From NCBI GenBank assembly GCA_966250375.1, contig CBINHE010000003.1, forward strand, positions 1 through 64,000: a stretch of DNA of 64,000 nucleotides. Reading direction: 5' to 3'. The notes under the pieces were generated by a model. That model was given only the letters and a program-made list of their open reading frames with translations, had not been told where the DNA came from and made no database searches. The stretch is from CAMLDH01 sp966250375. Its GTDB lineage: Bacteria; Pseudomonadota; Gammaproteobacteria; Burkholderiales; Burkholderiaceae_D. This document shows positions 42,621-50,348 of the stretch, piece by piece; within the stretch, counting starts at the first letter, position 1; every line of letters begins with the position of its first letter. A program made the translations under genes and the position numbers.

Positions 42621-43331
42621 ATGAACCTACGTGCTCTTTCCGTCGCTACAATCGCCGCCCTCTCCGCAATCGGGGTTGTTTGCGTCACCTACATCCTTGC
42701 GTTTGGGGCGACGCGCTCCTCTGATCCTGCGATCTGGGGACAGTTTGGAGACTACTTCGGAGGAGTTCTCAATCCGTTGTTCGCCCTTGCTGCGTTCCTG
42801 TCTGCGCTCTGGTCCATTGGGGTGCAACAGCGGGAGGCCCGGGCAGCCGCAGAACAATTGGCTGCACAGACAGAGATCGCACGGAAAGAGCTCGAGGCGT
42901 TGAGCTCGGAGCGGCTTGGTGAGGAGTTCCTGCACGTGATCCGAGATATCGACCAGCGGCTGTCGGATCTACTTCAAACGGTCATTTCGCCTGCGGGAGT
43001 GCCTCAGACGGTCACGATCTCTCAGATGGTTGCGGAGGCTGATCGCCTCGCCACCCTCGGGGGGAGCTCTTCCGCTTTCACTCAGTTCCTGGACTACGCA
43101 AACTCGCCTGGGTCCGTTGTGGAGGCTCCTGTTCGGGAAATCAAGTACCTGGTGATCAAACTGAGAGAGTTCTTGGAGCACTACTCCAAGCACAGGGCGA
43201 CAGGCTTTGCGCCCGTCCTCGTTTATTACGCTGACAAGGCGTACCAACTGATGAACATGCTGGAGGCCGTTGATGGAATGCCGCCTGATACTCGCAAGTT
43301 CTTTGCGACCGTCAGTGACCTGCACGGCTAA
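42621..43331 (+). CDS. Two-TM coiled-coil protein resembling putative phage abortive infection (PutAbiC) proteins
   Basis: ATG 42621 gives 236 aa, starting three bases after the core box GTTAGCC. Two membrane helices (about residues 5-28 and 47-68) flank the motif WGQFGDYFGGVLNP (39-52). A coiled coil rich in Ala/Glu/Arg follows (69-105), then a soluble domain starting EEFLHVIRDIDQRLSDLL. The GxFGDxxGGxLNP motif is what I know from the PutAbiC family of putative abortive-infection proteins. The match is by eye. Codon choice (CTC, AGA, CGA, GGA more often) differs from the neighbours, which suggests transfer. The frame is open upstream to 42534, but that part crosses the hairpin. The stop TAA lies inside GGCTAAC, as in many integron cassettes. 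Function is not proven. Confidence 0.55.
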   Translation: MNLRALSVATIAALSAIGVVCVTYILAFGATRSSDPAIWGQFGDYFGGVLNPLFALAAFLSALWSIGVQQREARAAAEQLAAQTEIARKELEALSSERLGEEFLHVIRDIDQRLSDLLQTVISPAGVPQTVTISQMVAEADRLATLGGSSSAFTQFLDYANSPGSVVEAPVREIKYLVIKLREFLEHYSKHRATGFAPVLVYYADKAYQLMNMLEAVDGMPPDTRKFFATVSDLHG

Positions 43332-43372
43332 CGAGTAAGGTTAGATCGTGCGAAGCCCAACGATTTACTTAC
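43326..43372 (+). other. Right-hand inverse core and weak palindrome after the accessory gene
   Basis: GGCTAACG (43326-43333) is the exact reverse complement of CGTTAGCC (42610-42617) at the left end. It contains the stop codon of the gene. Beyond it GTAAG (43335-43339) can pair with CTTAC (43368-43372) and ATCGT (43345-43349) with ACGAT (43360-43364). A full right attC would need another GTTRRRY box further on. The only match, GTTAGAT at 43340-43346, is too close, so the site seems truncated or degenerate. Confidence 0.4.
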
Positions 43373-43390
43373 AAACACCTCTTCTTCAAT

Positions 43391-43438
43391 AAAAAACCTC
43401 CTCTCTCCGGTGTTCATCGGATGCAGAGGAGGTTTTTT
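43391..43438. terminator. Bidirectional terminator between the accessory gene and the HIBCH-like gene
   Basis: AAAAAACCTCCTCT (43391-43404) pairs with AGAGGAGGTTTTTT (43425-43438) around a 20-base loop. A- and T-runs on both sides let it work in either direction. Confidence 0.88.
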
Positions 43439-43481
43439 TAGCTGCGCTTCGTCGATAGCGATTAAGCGTTTGTTTCTATGT

Positions 43482-44570
43482 TTAGCGCAACGCCCGTAGC
43501 GGATGCACATAATCCGGCCAGGCCGGATCGAAAAAGCGCGCAATCATTTGCGGTGTGACATCATTCAATGTCGCCGGGTTCCAGCGTGGTGCGTTATCCT
43601 TGTCAACGACAACGGCGCGCACACCTTCCAAGATTTCACCGTGCTCGAAATTTCGGCGCACCATGGTGCGTTCCATGCGCAGGCAATCAGCGACATCAAG
43701 TTTCGCGCCGTGGTGGATTTGTTCCAGCGTCACGCACATCATGAGCGGTGAGCGTTTTTGCATCACGGCCGAGATCTTTTGTGCGAACGGGCTGTCATCC
43801 TGTGCCAGCGATGCCGCAATCTGCTTTACGTCATCATGCGCAAAATGCCGGTCGATCTGACTGCGCTCGATCGCCAGCGCGCTGCCAGCAAGATCCACTT
43901 GATCCTGAAATTGTGCAGCGAAGCGGCGTATGGTCTCCCGATGATCGGTTTTCGTCGTCTCTAGCAGGGCCGCCAGTGCGGGCAATTGCGCGGACGGAAC
44001 AAATATATCGGCCAGCCCCGCATAAAGTGCATCAGCTGCACCAATTACTTCACCTGTTACGCCAAGAAAGACGCCGAGACGGCCCGGTGCGCGCGACAAA
44101 AAATAGCTGCCGCCGACATCGGGGAAAAGTCCGATCTTCACTTCCGGCATCGCCATCTTTGTGCGCTCCGTGACGATGCGCAACTGGGATGACGGGCCGC
44201 TTTGCGCGATACCCATGCCGCCACCCATCACGATACCGTCCATCAATGCAATATAGGGCTTCGGATAAAAATGCACGAGGTGGTTCAGTGCGTATTCTTC
44301 AGTGAAAAAATCTTCAATCAATGCGCTGCCACCCATGGGAGTGGCACGGCCCATATCGTAAAAAAATCGAATGTCGCCACCCGCGCAAAAAGCTCTTTCG
44401 CTGGAGCTCTTGATAACCACTGCCTGAACGCCTGCATCGTTACGCCAGCTCATTAACGCTTGGGTAATCGCGCGCACCATGTCGAGCGACAGCGAATTGA
44501 GTGCTTTCGGACGATCGAGCGTGAGAAAACCAATTCCATTCTTGATAGCGGTCTGGATGTATTCAGTCAT
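43482..44570 (-). CDS. Enoyl-CoA hydratase/isomerase family protein, 3-hydroxyisobutyryl-CoA hydrolase-like
   Basis: The 362-aa crotonase-fold protein has the oxyanion segments SERAFCAGGDIRFFYD (about residues 57-72) and DGIVMGGGMGIAQSG. It also has the stretch MPEVKIGLFPDVGGSYFLSR and a C-terminal DNAPRWNPATLNDV. The FPDVGGSYFLSR and RWNP features are those of 3-hydroxyisobutyryl-CoA hydrolase, which acts in valine breakdown, rather than of plain enoyl-CoA hydratases. No other valine genes are nearby, so the substrate remains an inference. Confidence 0.85.
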   Translation of the reverse strand: MTEYIQTAIKNGIGFLTLDRPKALNSLSLDMVRAITQALMSWRNDAGVQAVVIKSSSERAFCAGGDIRFFYDMGRATPMGGSALIEDFFTEEYALNHLVHFYPKPYIALMDGIVMGGGMGIAQSGPSSQLRIVTERTKMAMPEVKIGLFPDVGGSYFLSRAPGRLGVFLGVTGEVIGAADALYAGLADIFVPSAQLPALAALLETTKTDHRETIRRFAAQFQDQVDLAGSALAIERSQIDRHFAHDDVKQIAASLAQDDSPFAQKISAVMQKRSPLMMCVTLEQIHHGAKLDVADCLRMERTMVRRNFEHGEILEGVRAVVVDKDNAPRWNPATLNDVTPQMIARFFDPAWPDYVHPLRALR

Positions 44571-44669
44571 GGCTGCAAATTTGGTGGAAGAAATACATCC
44601 ATTTTATCGGCTAATGGCACATCGGCTTGGCGCGCCGCTTTGGTTGGTGCAGAAAACGGGGAGGGGAAT

Positions 44670-44705
44670 AAAAAAGGGTGCATCGAATGCACCCTTTTTT
44701 ATTTT
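44670..44705. terminator. Strong bidirectional terminator downstream of hpf
   Basis: AAAAAAGGGTGCAT (44670-44683) pairs perfectly with ATGCACCCTTTTTT (44687-44700) around CGA. It lies between hpf, which ends at 44736 on the minus strand, and the HIBCH-like gene. It therefore ends the long kdsD-to-hpf transcription unit. Confidence 0.9.
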
Positions 44706-44735
44706 TACCGAGTTGCTCGGCACACGTACACTGAC

Positions 44736-45089
44736 CTATGAAGCGGTGGAGTCCGCAGGTTCAGGCAGGTGTTTTATTGCTTCGTGCTGGTGGTCTTGCA
44801 TCTTCGTTTTGTATTTGATGACCTGTCGGTCCAGCTTGTCGATCAACATGTCGATGGCTGCATACAAGTCATGCGCGATGCTTTCCACATGAATATCCTT
44901 GCCTCGCAACCGCAAGTTGATTTCGGCTTTTTGCCTTTTCTCTTTTTCCGGGAGGTTATCGACGGTCAGGATAACTGCAATATCAATGACATGATCGAAG
45001 TGACGCTTGATGCGCTCCAGCTTGTTCTGTACGTGTTCACGAATGGCCGGTGTCAACTCGAGGTGATGTCCACTGATTGTGAGATTCAT
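44736..45089 (-). CDS. hpf: Ribosome hibernation promoting factor (short form)
   Basis: HPF binds the 30S decoding region in stationary phase and favours inactive 100S dimers. The 117-aa protein starts MNLTISGHHLELTPAIREHV. It has the conserved ESIAHDLYAAIDMLIDKLDRQ and lacks the extra C-terminal domain of long HPF. It follows rpoN, as in E. coli, with a 92-base gap. Confidence 0.94.
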   Translation of the reverse strand: MNLTISGHHLELTPAIREHVQNKLERIKRHFDHVIDIAVILTVDNLPEKEKRQKAEINLRLRGKDIHVESIAHDLYAAIDMLIDKLDRQVIKYKTKMQDHQHEAIKHLPEPADSTAS

Positions 45090-45181
45090 ACAGCACTCCT
45101 ATAAATGGTGTTACTGGAGGTTCACAACGTATTTGGTAGATGCGACATGTGTGAACACAGCAACAAATAACACTACAAAAA

Positions 45182-46660
45182 CTACAAGGACTTGCGCAGA
45201 TTCACGGGGGGAATTTTGAGGGCCTCACGGTACTTCGCAACTGTGCGTCGTGCCACCACCATGCCTTGTTCCCCCAGCATGTCTGCTATCTTGCTGTCAG
45301 AGAATGGGTTCTTGGGGTCTTCAGCTCCTATCAATTGTTTAATCAGAGCCCGTATCGCCGTTGATGACGCTTCACCTCCTGCTTCTGTGGCGACATGGCT
45401 ACCGAAAAAGTACTTCAGTTCAAACATTCCATGCGGGGTCAGCATGTATTTCTGGGTTGTAACACGAGAAATAGTGCTCTCGTGTAAACCTAGTGTATCA
45501 GCTATTTCACGTAAGACAAGAGGGCGCATCGCGACTGCACCATGCGAAAAAAAGTTGCGTTGCCGGTCGACAATTGCTTGCGCGACGCGCAAGATCGTAT
45601 CGAAGCGCTGCCGCATGTTTTTAATCAGCCATTTTGCCTCCTGCAGCTGGGAAGTAAGCGACCCCTCACCTTTGCTTTGCTTGAGGATATTAGCGTACAA
45701 GGCATTGACGCGCAGGCGTGGCATCACATCGTGATTGAGTAGCACTTGCCAGCCTGATTTTGTTCTTTTTACAATGACATCGGGCACCACATAATCGGAT
45801 GCATCGGCGGCGAATGCGGCGCCGGGATGCGGATTGCATTGCTTGATGACGGTCTGCGCCTCGCGCAAGTCTTCATCGTCGCAATCCAGCGCTTTTTTCA
45901 GTTTGTTGAAGTCGCGTTGTGCAAATAGGGCGAGATGCTTCTCGACGATCGCCAGTGCTCGCCGGCGCGTGACCATCGGCACAGAGGAGATGCGTTTGAT
46001 TTGCAGGGCCAGGCATTCGGATGCGTTGCGCGCGCCGACACCGGCCGGGTCAAAACTCTGCAGCATCTTGAGTGCGATTGATAACTCGTCCAGTCCAATT
46101 TCGAGTTCCGGCGGCATTCGCGCATGGATTTCTTCCAGCGGCTCTTCCAAATAGCCGTTGTCGTTCAATGCATCAATGATCAGTTCCATCAATGCGCGGT
46201 CCCGATGTTCATGCACAGTAACGCGCATTTGCTCCAGCAGATGTTCGCGTAGTGTCGTTTCATGCGCTTCGAGCTGCGGCCGGGCATCGTCATCTTCGGG
46301 CGCTTTCGACGTACGCGCGACATCATCGAAGCTCCAGTCGGATTCGCCATTGGCAGAGGCATCCGCGCCTTCCGCGCCCTCGAAGGACGCGTCCGCATCG
46401 GCCGGCGCGGATTCGTTGTCGCCACTTGAGCTCTCGGTCGTCGATGCAGTCGTGCCGCTGCTGATTGCGCCATCGGCCAGCAGGCGCACCGAATGATCGA
46501 GCGGATCGTCGGTGCGTTCCAATAGCGGATTGTCGGCCAGGATTTGCTCCAACTCCTGATGCAGTTCAAGCGTTGACAACTGCAGCAATCGGATTGATTG
46601 CTGCAGTTGCGGTGTAAGCGCAAGATGCTGCGAAACCCTGAGTTGGAGAGATTGCTTCAT
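45182..46660 (-). CDS. rpoN: RNA polymerase sigma-54 factor RpoN
   Basis: RpoN directs polymerase to -24/-12 promoters that need an AAA+ activator. The 492-aa protein has the glutamine/leucine-rich region I (LTPQLQQSIRLLQLSTLELHQELEQ), then an acidic region II of about residues 60-130, the core-binding domain, and the RpoN box ARRTVAKYRE near residue 478 that reads the -24 element. The ATG at 46660 is chosen because the protein then starts MKQSLQLRVSQHLAL. The open frame beyond it overlaps lptB. Confidence 0.96.
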   Translation of the reverse strand: MKQSLQLRVSQHLALTPQLQQSIRLLQLSTLELHQELEQILADNPLLERTDDPLDHSVRLLADGAISSGTTASTTESSSGDNESAPADADASFEGAEGADASANGESDWSFDDVARTSKAPEDDDARPQLEAHETTLREHLLEQMRVTVHEHRDRALMELIIDALNDNGYLEEPLEEIHARMPPELEIGLDELSIALKMLQSFDPAGVGARNASECLALQIKRISSVPMVTRRRALAIVEKHLALFAQRDFNKLKKALDCDDEDLREAQTVIKQCNPHPGAAFAADASDYVVPDVIVKRTKSGWQVLLNHDVMPRLRVNALYANILKQSKGEGSLTSQLQEAKWLIKNMRQRFDTILRVAQAIVDRQRNFFSHGAVAMRPLVLREIADTLGLHESTISRVTTQKYMLTPHGMFELKYFFGSHVATEAGGEASSTAIRALIKQLIGAEDPKNPFSDSKIADMLGEQGMVVARRTVAKYREALKIPPVNLRKSL

Positions 46661-46676
46661 ATTTTCTTTGCTTCCG

Positions 46677-47417
46677 CTACATCCGGAAATGTTCGCCCAA
46701 ATATACGCGACGCACTGATTCGTTGGCGATGATATCGTCCGGTCGGCCGCTGGCCAGTACGGCGCCCTGGTTGATGATGTACGCGCGGTCGCAAATGCCC
46801 AGCGTTTCGCGCACATTGTGGTCTGTAATCAGTACGCCGATGCCCCGCTCTTTCAGGAAGCGCACGATACGCTGAATTTCGATTACGGCAATCGGGTCGA
46901 CGCCTGCGAACGGCTCATCCAGCAACACGAAGCGTGGATTCGTCGCTAATGCACGCGCGATTTCAACGCGTCGCCGTTCGCCGCCCGACAGGGACAGCGC
47001 TTGGTTTTCGCGCAATTTTTCGATTTGCAATTCAGATAGCAAGGTGTTGAGGCGCTTGTCGATCTGCGCGCGCGATAGCGGCTTGTCATTTTCTTTTTGC
47101 AATTCCAGTACCGCGCGAATATTGTCCTCAACCGTCAACTTGCGAAATACCGACGCTTCCTGCGGGAGATACGACAATCCCAACACCGCGCGACGGTGGA
47201 TCGGCAAGCGCGAAATATCGGTGCCTTCAAGATTGATCTCACCTGCGTCCGATGGCACTAGGCCGACAATCATGTAAAACGATGTGGTCTTGCCGGCACC
47301 GTTCGGGCCCAACAATCCGACCACTTCACCGCTTTCGACTTGCAACGATACGTCACGTACCACCTGGCGCGCACCGTAGCTCTTTTGCAGACCCTGCACA
47401 ATCAGCGTACTGGCCAT
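46677..47417 (-). CDS. lptB: LPS export ABC transporter ATP-binding protein LptB
   Basis: LptB powers LPS extraction from the inner membrane with LptFG. The 246-aa ATPase has Walker A GPNGAGKTT (about residue 37), the signature LSLSGGERRRVEIARAL, Walker B FVLLDEPFAGVDPIAV and the H-loop LITDHNVRETL, all typical of LptB. Its start overlaps the lptA stop by one base. rpoN follows after 16 bases. Confidence 0.96.
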   Translation of the reverse strand: MASTLIVQGLQKSYGARQVVRDVSLQVESGEVVGLLGPNGAGKTTSFYMIVGLVPSDAGEINLEGTDISRLPIHRRAVLGLSYLPQEASVFRKLTVEDNIRAVLELQKENDKPLSRAQIDKRLNTLLSELQIEKLRENQALSLSGGERRRVEIARALATNPRFVLLDEPFAGVDPIAVIEIQRIVRFLKERGIGVLITDHNVRETLGICDRAYIINQGAVLASGRPDDIIANESVRRVYLGEHFRM

Positions 47418-47956
47418 TACTTTCCCTTCTGGTCAGTATGCGGCTGGATCACCGCCTTGACACGTCCGCCACCAGGTTTTCCTGCGCCGTTTACTGAAAT
47501 AAATTCAGTCCGGCTGTCATAAGAAATGAATTCTCCTTCCACTTCGTCAGTCGGCTTCGTGCCGTCCAGTCGACGTATTTTTGCCTTCGAAAAAAGTTTC
47601 ACAAGCTCTGCCTTGCCGTCGTACTCAATGCGTTCCGCTTGTCCTTCGAACCATAAGTCGGGACCGCCATCGCGCTTTTGGCGGAACGTTGCCAATGCAT
47701 CTGATCCCGCATATAAGGTGGCGAATTGAAAGCCGGCTGAATCCTGCGTAACGACGACCTTGTTTGCTTTCATGATCAAGGAGCCGCGTGTCAGAATCAC
47801 GTTGCCGCTAAAGGTGTTAATTTGTTTGACATCGTCGTAAGCCATCTGATCCGCTTCGACGTTGGTCGGTTTCTCGGTGTCCGCTTTCTCAGCATGCACG
47901 ATGCCTATCGCCGCTATATTGAGCGCAAGCAGAAGTAATAAAAAAATTCGTTTCAT
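47417..47956 (-). CDS. lptA: LPS transport periplasmic protein LptA
   Basis: LptA forms the periplasmic beta-jellyroll bridge that carries LPS to LptD. The 179-aa precursor has a signal peptide ending near IGIVHAEKAD and the OstA-like core, starting at PTNVEADQMAYDDVKQINTFSGNVILTRG. A 163-base gap separates it from lptC, larger than elsewhere in this operon, so an internal promoter is possible. I found no convincing one. Confidence 0.93.
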   Translation of the reverse strand: MKRIFLLLLLALNIAAIGIVHAEKADTEKPTNVEADQMAYDDVKQINTFSGNVILTRGSLIMKANKVVVTQDSAGFQFATLYAGSDALATFRQKRDGGPDLWFEGQAERIEYDGKAELVKLFSKAKIRRLDGTKPTDEVEGEFISYDSRTEFISVNGAGKPGGGRVKAVIQPHTDQKGK

Positions 47957-48119
47957 TGCAATTTTCTGGGTAGTTGGAGGCAGAGTAGGGCAGTGTCCAG
48001 ACTGCGCTCTTTTTAAAGTGTTGAAGACAAAGTAATGCGGCTAACTTCGCAAACTCTGCTCGCCATTAAACAATTCCGTATTATTAAAATAAGGATGCAG
48101 TTCACGCTCATGATCGGGA

Positions 48120-48713
48120 TCAACGCAGCAATGGGGGATACGTTCCGCGGACATTGTTCGACAAACGAAATTCACGAGTTGCATTGTTTGCGAACATGCC
48201 CGTGCCGCTCAGTCTGACACTACCATAGGTAATATCAACCGCCTTGTCCGTTTGCATGACATCGACGTTCGGCAATATCAACAGGTAGTCGGAAACGAGG
48301 CGGAAATGGTCACTCGTGCCGACTGCGGGGCGGTCCATTTGCACGTTGCGGTACATGTGAATCTTGTCGCCGGCATGATCGACAATGGCACGTTCGGCAC
48401 GCATTGTCATCGGTGACTGGTCTTTGTCCAGATTGTTCATCACCGGTTGCTGGATTTCGAAAGAATCATTCTCGGGATAGTGGACAAGCTTCGTTCCGGA
48501 AATGTTGTAGCGTGCATGCCCGGTCTTGGACATCCTGACGAAATTGAATTTTTCGATGATGTAATCCGGTTCGTCCTTGGGTATTTCAGAGAAGGTTTCA
48601 TTGCTGTTTCGGCGCAGCACTTCCAGCATCCAGAAACTGCCTAGCGCAAGCGCAGCCAATAGCGAGAGAACCACACCCAAACGGACACGGTTAGACGGTG
48701 GCCCTTTGTTCAT
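48120..48713 (-). CDS. lptC: LPS export system protein LptC
   Basis: LptC is a bitopic protein that hands LPS from LptBFG to LptA. From ATG 48713 it is 197 aa, with an N-terminal helix (LGVVLSLLAALALGSFWML, about residues 12-30) and a periplasmic domain with ISGTKLVHYPENDSFEIQQP and the conserved RLVSDYLLILPNVDVMQTD. It overlaps kdsC by four bases. The frame is open upstream, but that part lies inside kdsC. Confidence 0.92.
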   Translation of the reverse strand: MNKGPPSNRVRLGVVLSLLAALALGSFWMLEVLRRNSNETFSEIPKDEPDYIIEKFNFVRMSKTGHARYNISGTKLVHYPENDSFEIQQPVMNNLDKDQSPMTMRAERAIVDHAGDKIHMYRNVQMDRPAVGTSDHFRLVSDYLLILPNVDVMQTDKAVDITYGSVRLSGTGMFANNATREFRLSNNVRGTYPPLLR

Positions 48714-49255
48714 GCCAGATACGGCGCAAGTGCCGCCTCGTAGTTTTGTTGCGCACGTAAAATGAGGTCGCAAATTTCGCGCGCCGCGCCGTGTCCGCCA
48801 GCTGCATGCGTCACATAATGCACGCGCGCTCGCACCTCGGGATGGCCGTTGGGCACGCTGGCCGCGAAACCGACGCGGGAAAGAATCGGTAAATCGATGA
48901 CGTCGTCGCCGACGAAGCCGCATGAGTCCATGCCGATACCGCATTGCGCCAGTAGTTGTTCGAATGCGATGCGCTTGTCATGTACGCCTTGATGCACATG
49001 CGCGATGCCCAAGTCGGCCGCGCGGCGCGCCACAATGGGGGACTGCCGCGCACTGATGATCGCGGTCACGACGCCGGAGTGCTGCAACATTTTGATGCCA
49101 TGGCCATCAAGTACGTTGAAGGTCTTGATCACTTCGCCTTCCGCTCCGAAATGCAGGCTGCCATCCGTGAGGATCCCGTCCACATCGAAAATCATCAGCC
49201 GGACTTGCGCAGCCCGGGTCGCCGCTTCTGCAGCAGCATTGTCGTCGATGGCCAT
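48710..49255 (-). CDS. kdsC: 3-deoxy-D-manno-octulosonate 8-phosphate phosphatase KdsC
   Basis: KdsC removes phosphate from Kdo-8-phosphate, a step in the inner core of LPS. The 181-aa HAD protein has motif I in LMIFDVDGILTDG (about residues 21-33), the AIISARQSPIVARRA segment and the Mg-binding GFVGDDVIDLPIL. The start overlaps the kdsD stop by one base. Confidence 0.94.
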   Translation of the reverse strand: MAIDDNAAAEAATRAAQVRLMIFDVDGILTDGSLHFGAEGEVIKTFNVLDGHGIKMLQHSGVVTAIISARQSPIVARRAADLGIAHVHQGVHDKRIAFEQLLAQCGIGMDSCGFVGDDVIDLPILSRVGFAASVPNGHPEVRARVHYVTHAAGGHGAAREICDLILRAQQNYEAALAPYLA

Positions 49256-50283
49256 TAAATCACCTTGGCGCGGGTCAAATCGTGAATATGCAATGCGCCG
49301 ATCAGCTTGCCATCTGCATCCGATACCAGCAATTGGTTGATGCGGAATTGCTCCATCAGTTGCACGGCATCCACTGCAAGTTGATCCGGCCCTATTGTGC
49401 GCGGGTTAGTGTGCATTACATCGGCGATCGACAGCTTGGTGAAATCCTGTGAGGTCTCCAGCAGGCGGCGCAAGTCGCCATCGGTAAACACGCCAATCGC
49501 ACGATAGGCATCATCGACCACCGCCGTCATCGCCATGCCTTTTTGGGTGATCTCCAGCAACGCGGAGGACAAGGAGACATCCGCCGTGACTGCCGGAATT
49601 CCGGCGCCGCTGCGCATCACGTCACGTACATGTGTCAACAGGCGTCGTCCGAGTGCGCCACCTGGATGCGAACGCGCGAAGTCTTCTTCACGAAAACCCC
49701 GTGCATCGAGCAGCGCAACGACCAATGCATCGCCTAATGCCAGCGTTGCGGTGGTACTCGCGGTCGGCGCCAGATTCAGCGGGCAGGCTTCCTTGTCGAC
49801 GCTCACGTCAAGGTGGATGTTCGACAACTGTGCCAGACTGGATTCCGGGTTGCCGGTCATCGCAATCAGTTTGGCGCCCATGCGTTTGATGATCGGTACG
49901 ATCGACATCAGTTCAGCAGTTTCGCCGGAATTGGAGATGGCAACAAAGGCATCATTTTCCGTCACCATGCCCAAGTCGCCATGCGCGGCTTCGGCCGGAT
50001 GCACAAATAATGCGGGGGTACCGGTCGATGCCAGACTGGCGGCGATTTTGCGCGCGATATGGCCGGATTTTCCCATCCCGGACACGACCACGCGGCCGCT
50101 GCAATTGAGCAGCAAGCCAACTGCCTGCGTGAAGTTATCATGCGACGACGTGGAAAATCGATTCTTTAACGCAAGGATGGCGTCGGCTTCGATTTGCAGC
50201 GTTTCGCACGCGAGTTCCAGTGCACGCTGCGCCGCTTTGACACCAAAAGCTTTCGGCAGGGTTTTTTCATAGGGTACACTCAT
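49255..50283 (-). CDS. kdsD: Arabinose-5-phosphate isomerase KdsD
   Basis: KdsD converts ribulose-5-phosphate to arabinose-5-phosphate, the first step to Kdo. The 342-aa protein has a SIS sugar isomerase domain (GRVVVSGMGKSGHIARKIAASL and AISNSGETAELM, residues about 65-200) and two CBS domains (about 215-342). ATG 50283 gives MSVPYEKTLPKAFGV. A TTG two codons earlier is less likely. It is the first gene of the kdsDC-lptCAB-rpoN-hpf run. Confidence 0.94.
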   Translation of the reverse strand: MSVPYEKTLPKAFGVKAAQRALELACETLQIEADAILALKNRFSTSSHDNFTQAVGLLLNCSGRVVVSGMGKSGHIARKIAASLASTGTPALFVHPAEAAHGDLGMVTENDAFVAISNSGETAELMSIVPIIKRMGAKLIAMTGNPESSLAQLSNIHLDVSVDKEACPLNLAPTASTTATLALGDALVVALLDARGFREEDFARSHPGGALGRRLLTHVRDVMRSGAGIPAVTADVSLSSALLEITQKGMAMTAVVDDAYRAIGVFTDGDLRRLLETSQDFTKLSIADVMHTNPRTIGPDQLAVDAVQLMEQFRINQLLVSDADGKLIGALHIHDLTRAKVI

Positions 50284-50348
50284 GCGCAAAGTATAAACGA
50301 ATTACTAAAGCAAAAAACCTGCCAGAGGCAACAAAATAGATTGAACTT

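Noticed and set aside
47957..48119. Sigma-E promoter for lptA
   Set aside because: The gap before lptA is large and E. coli has such a promoter there, but no GAACTT and TCTGA pair at the right spacing was found.
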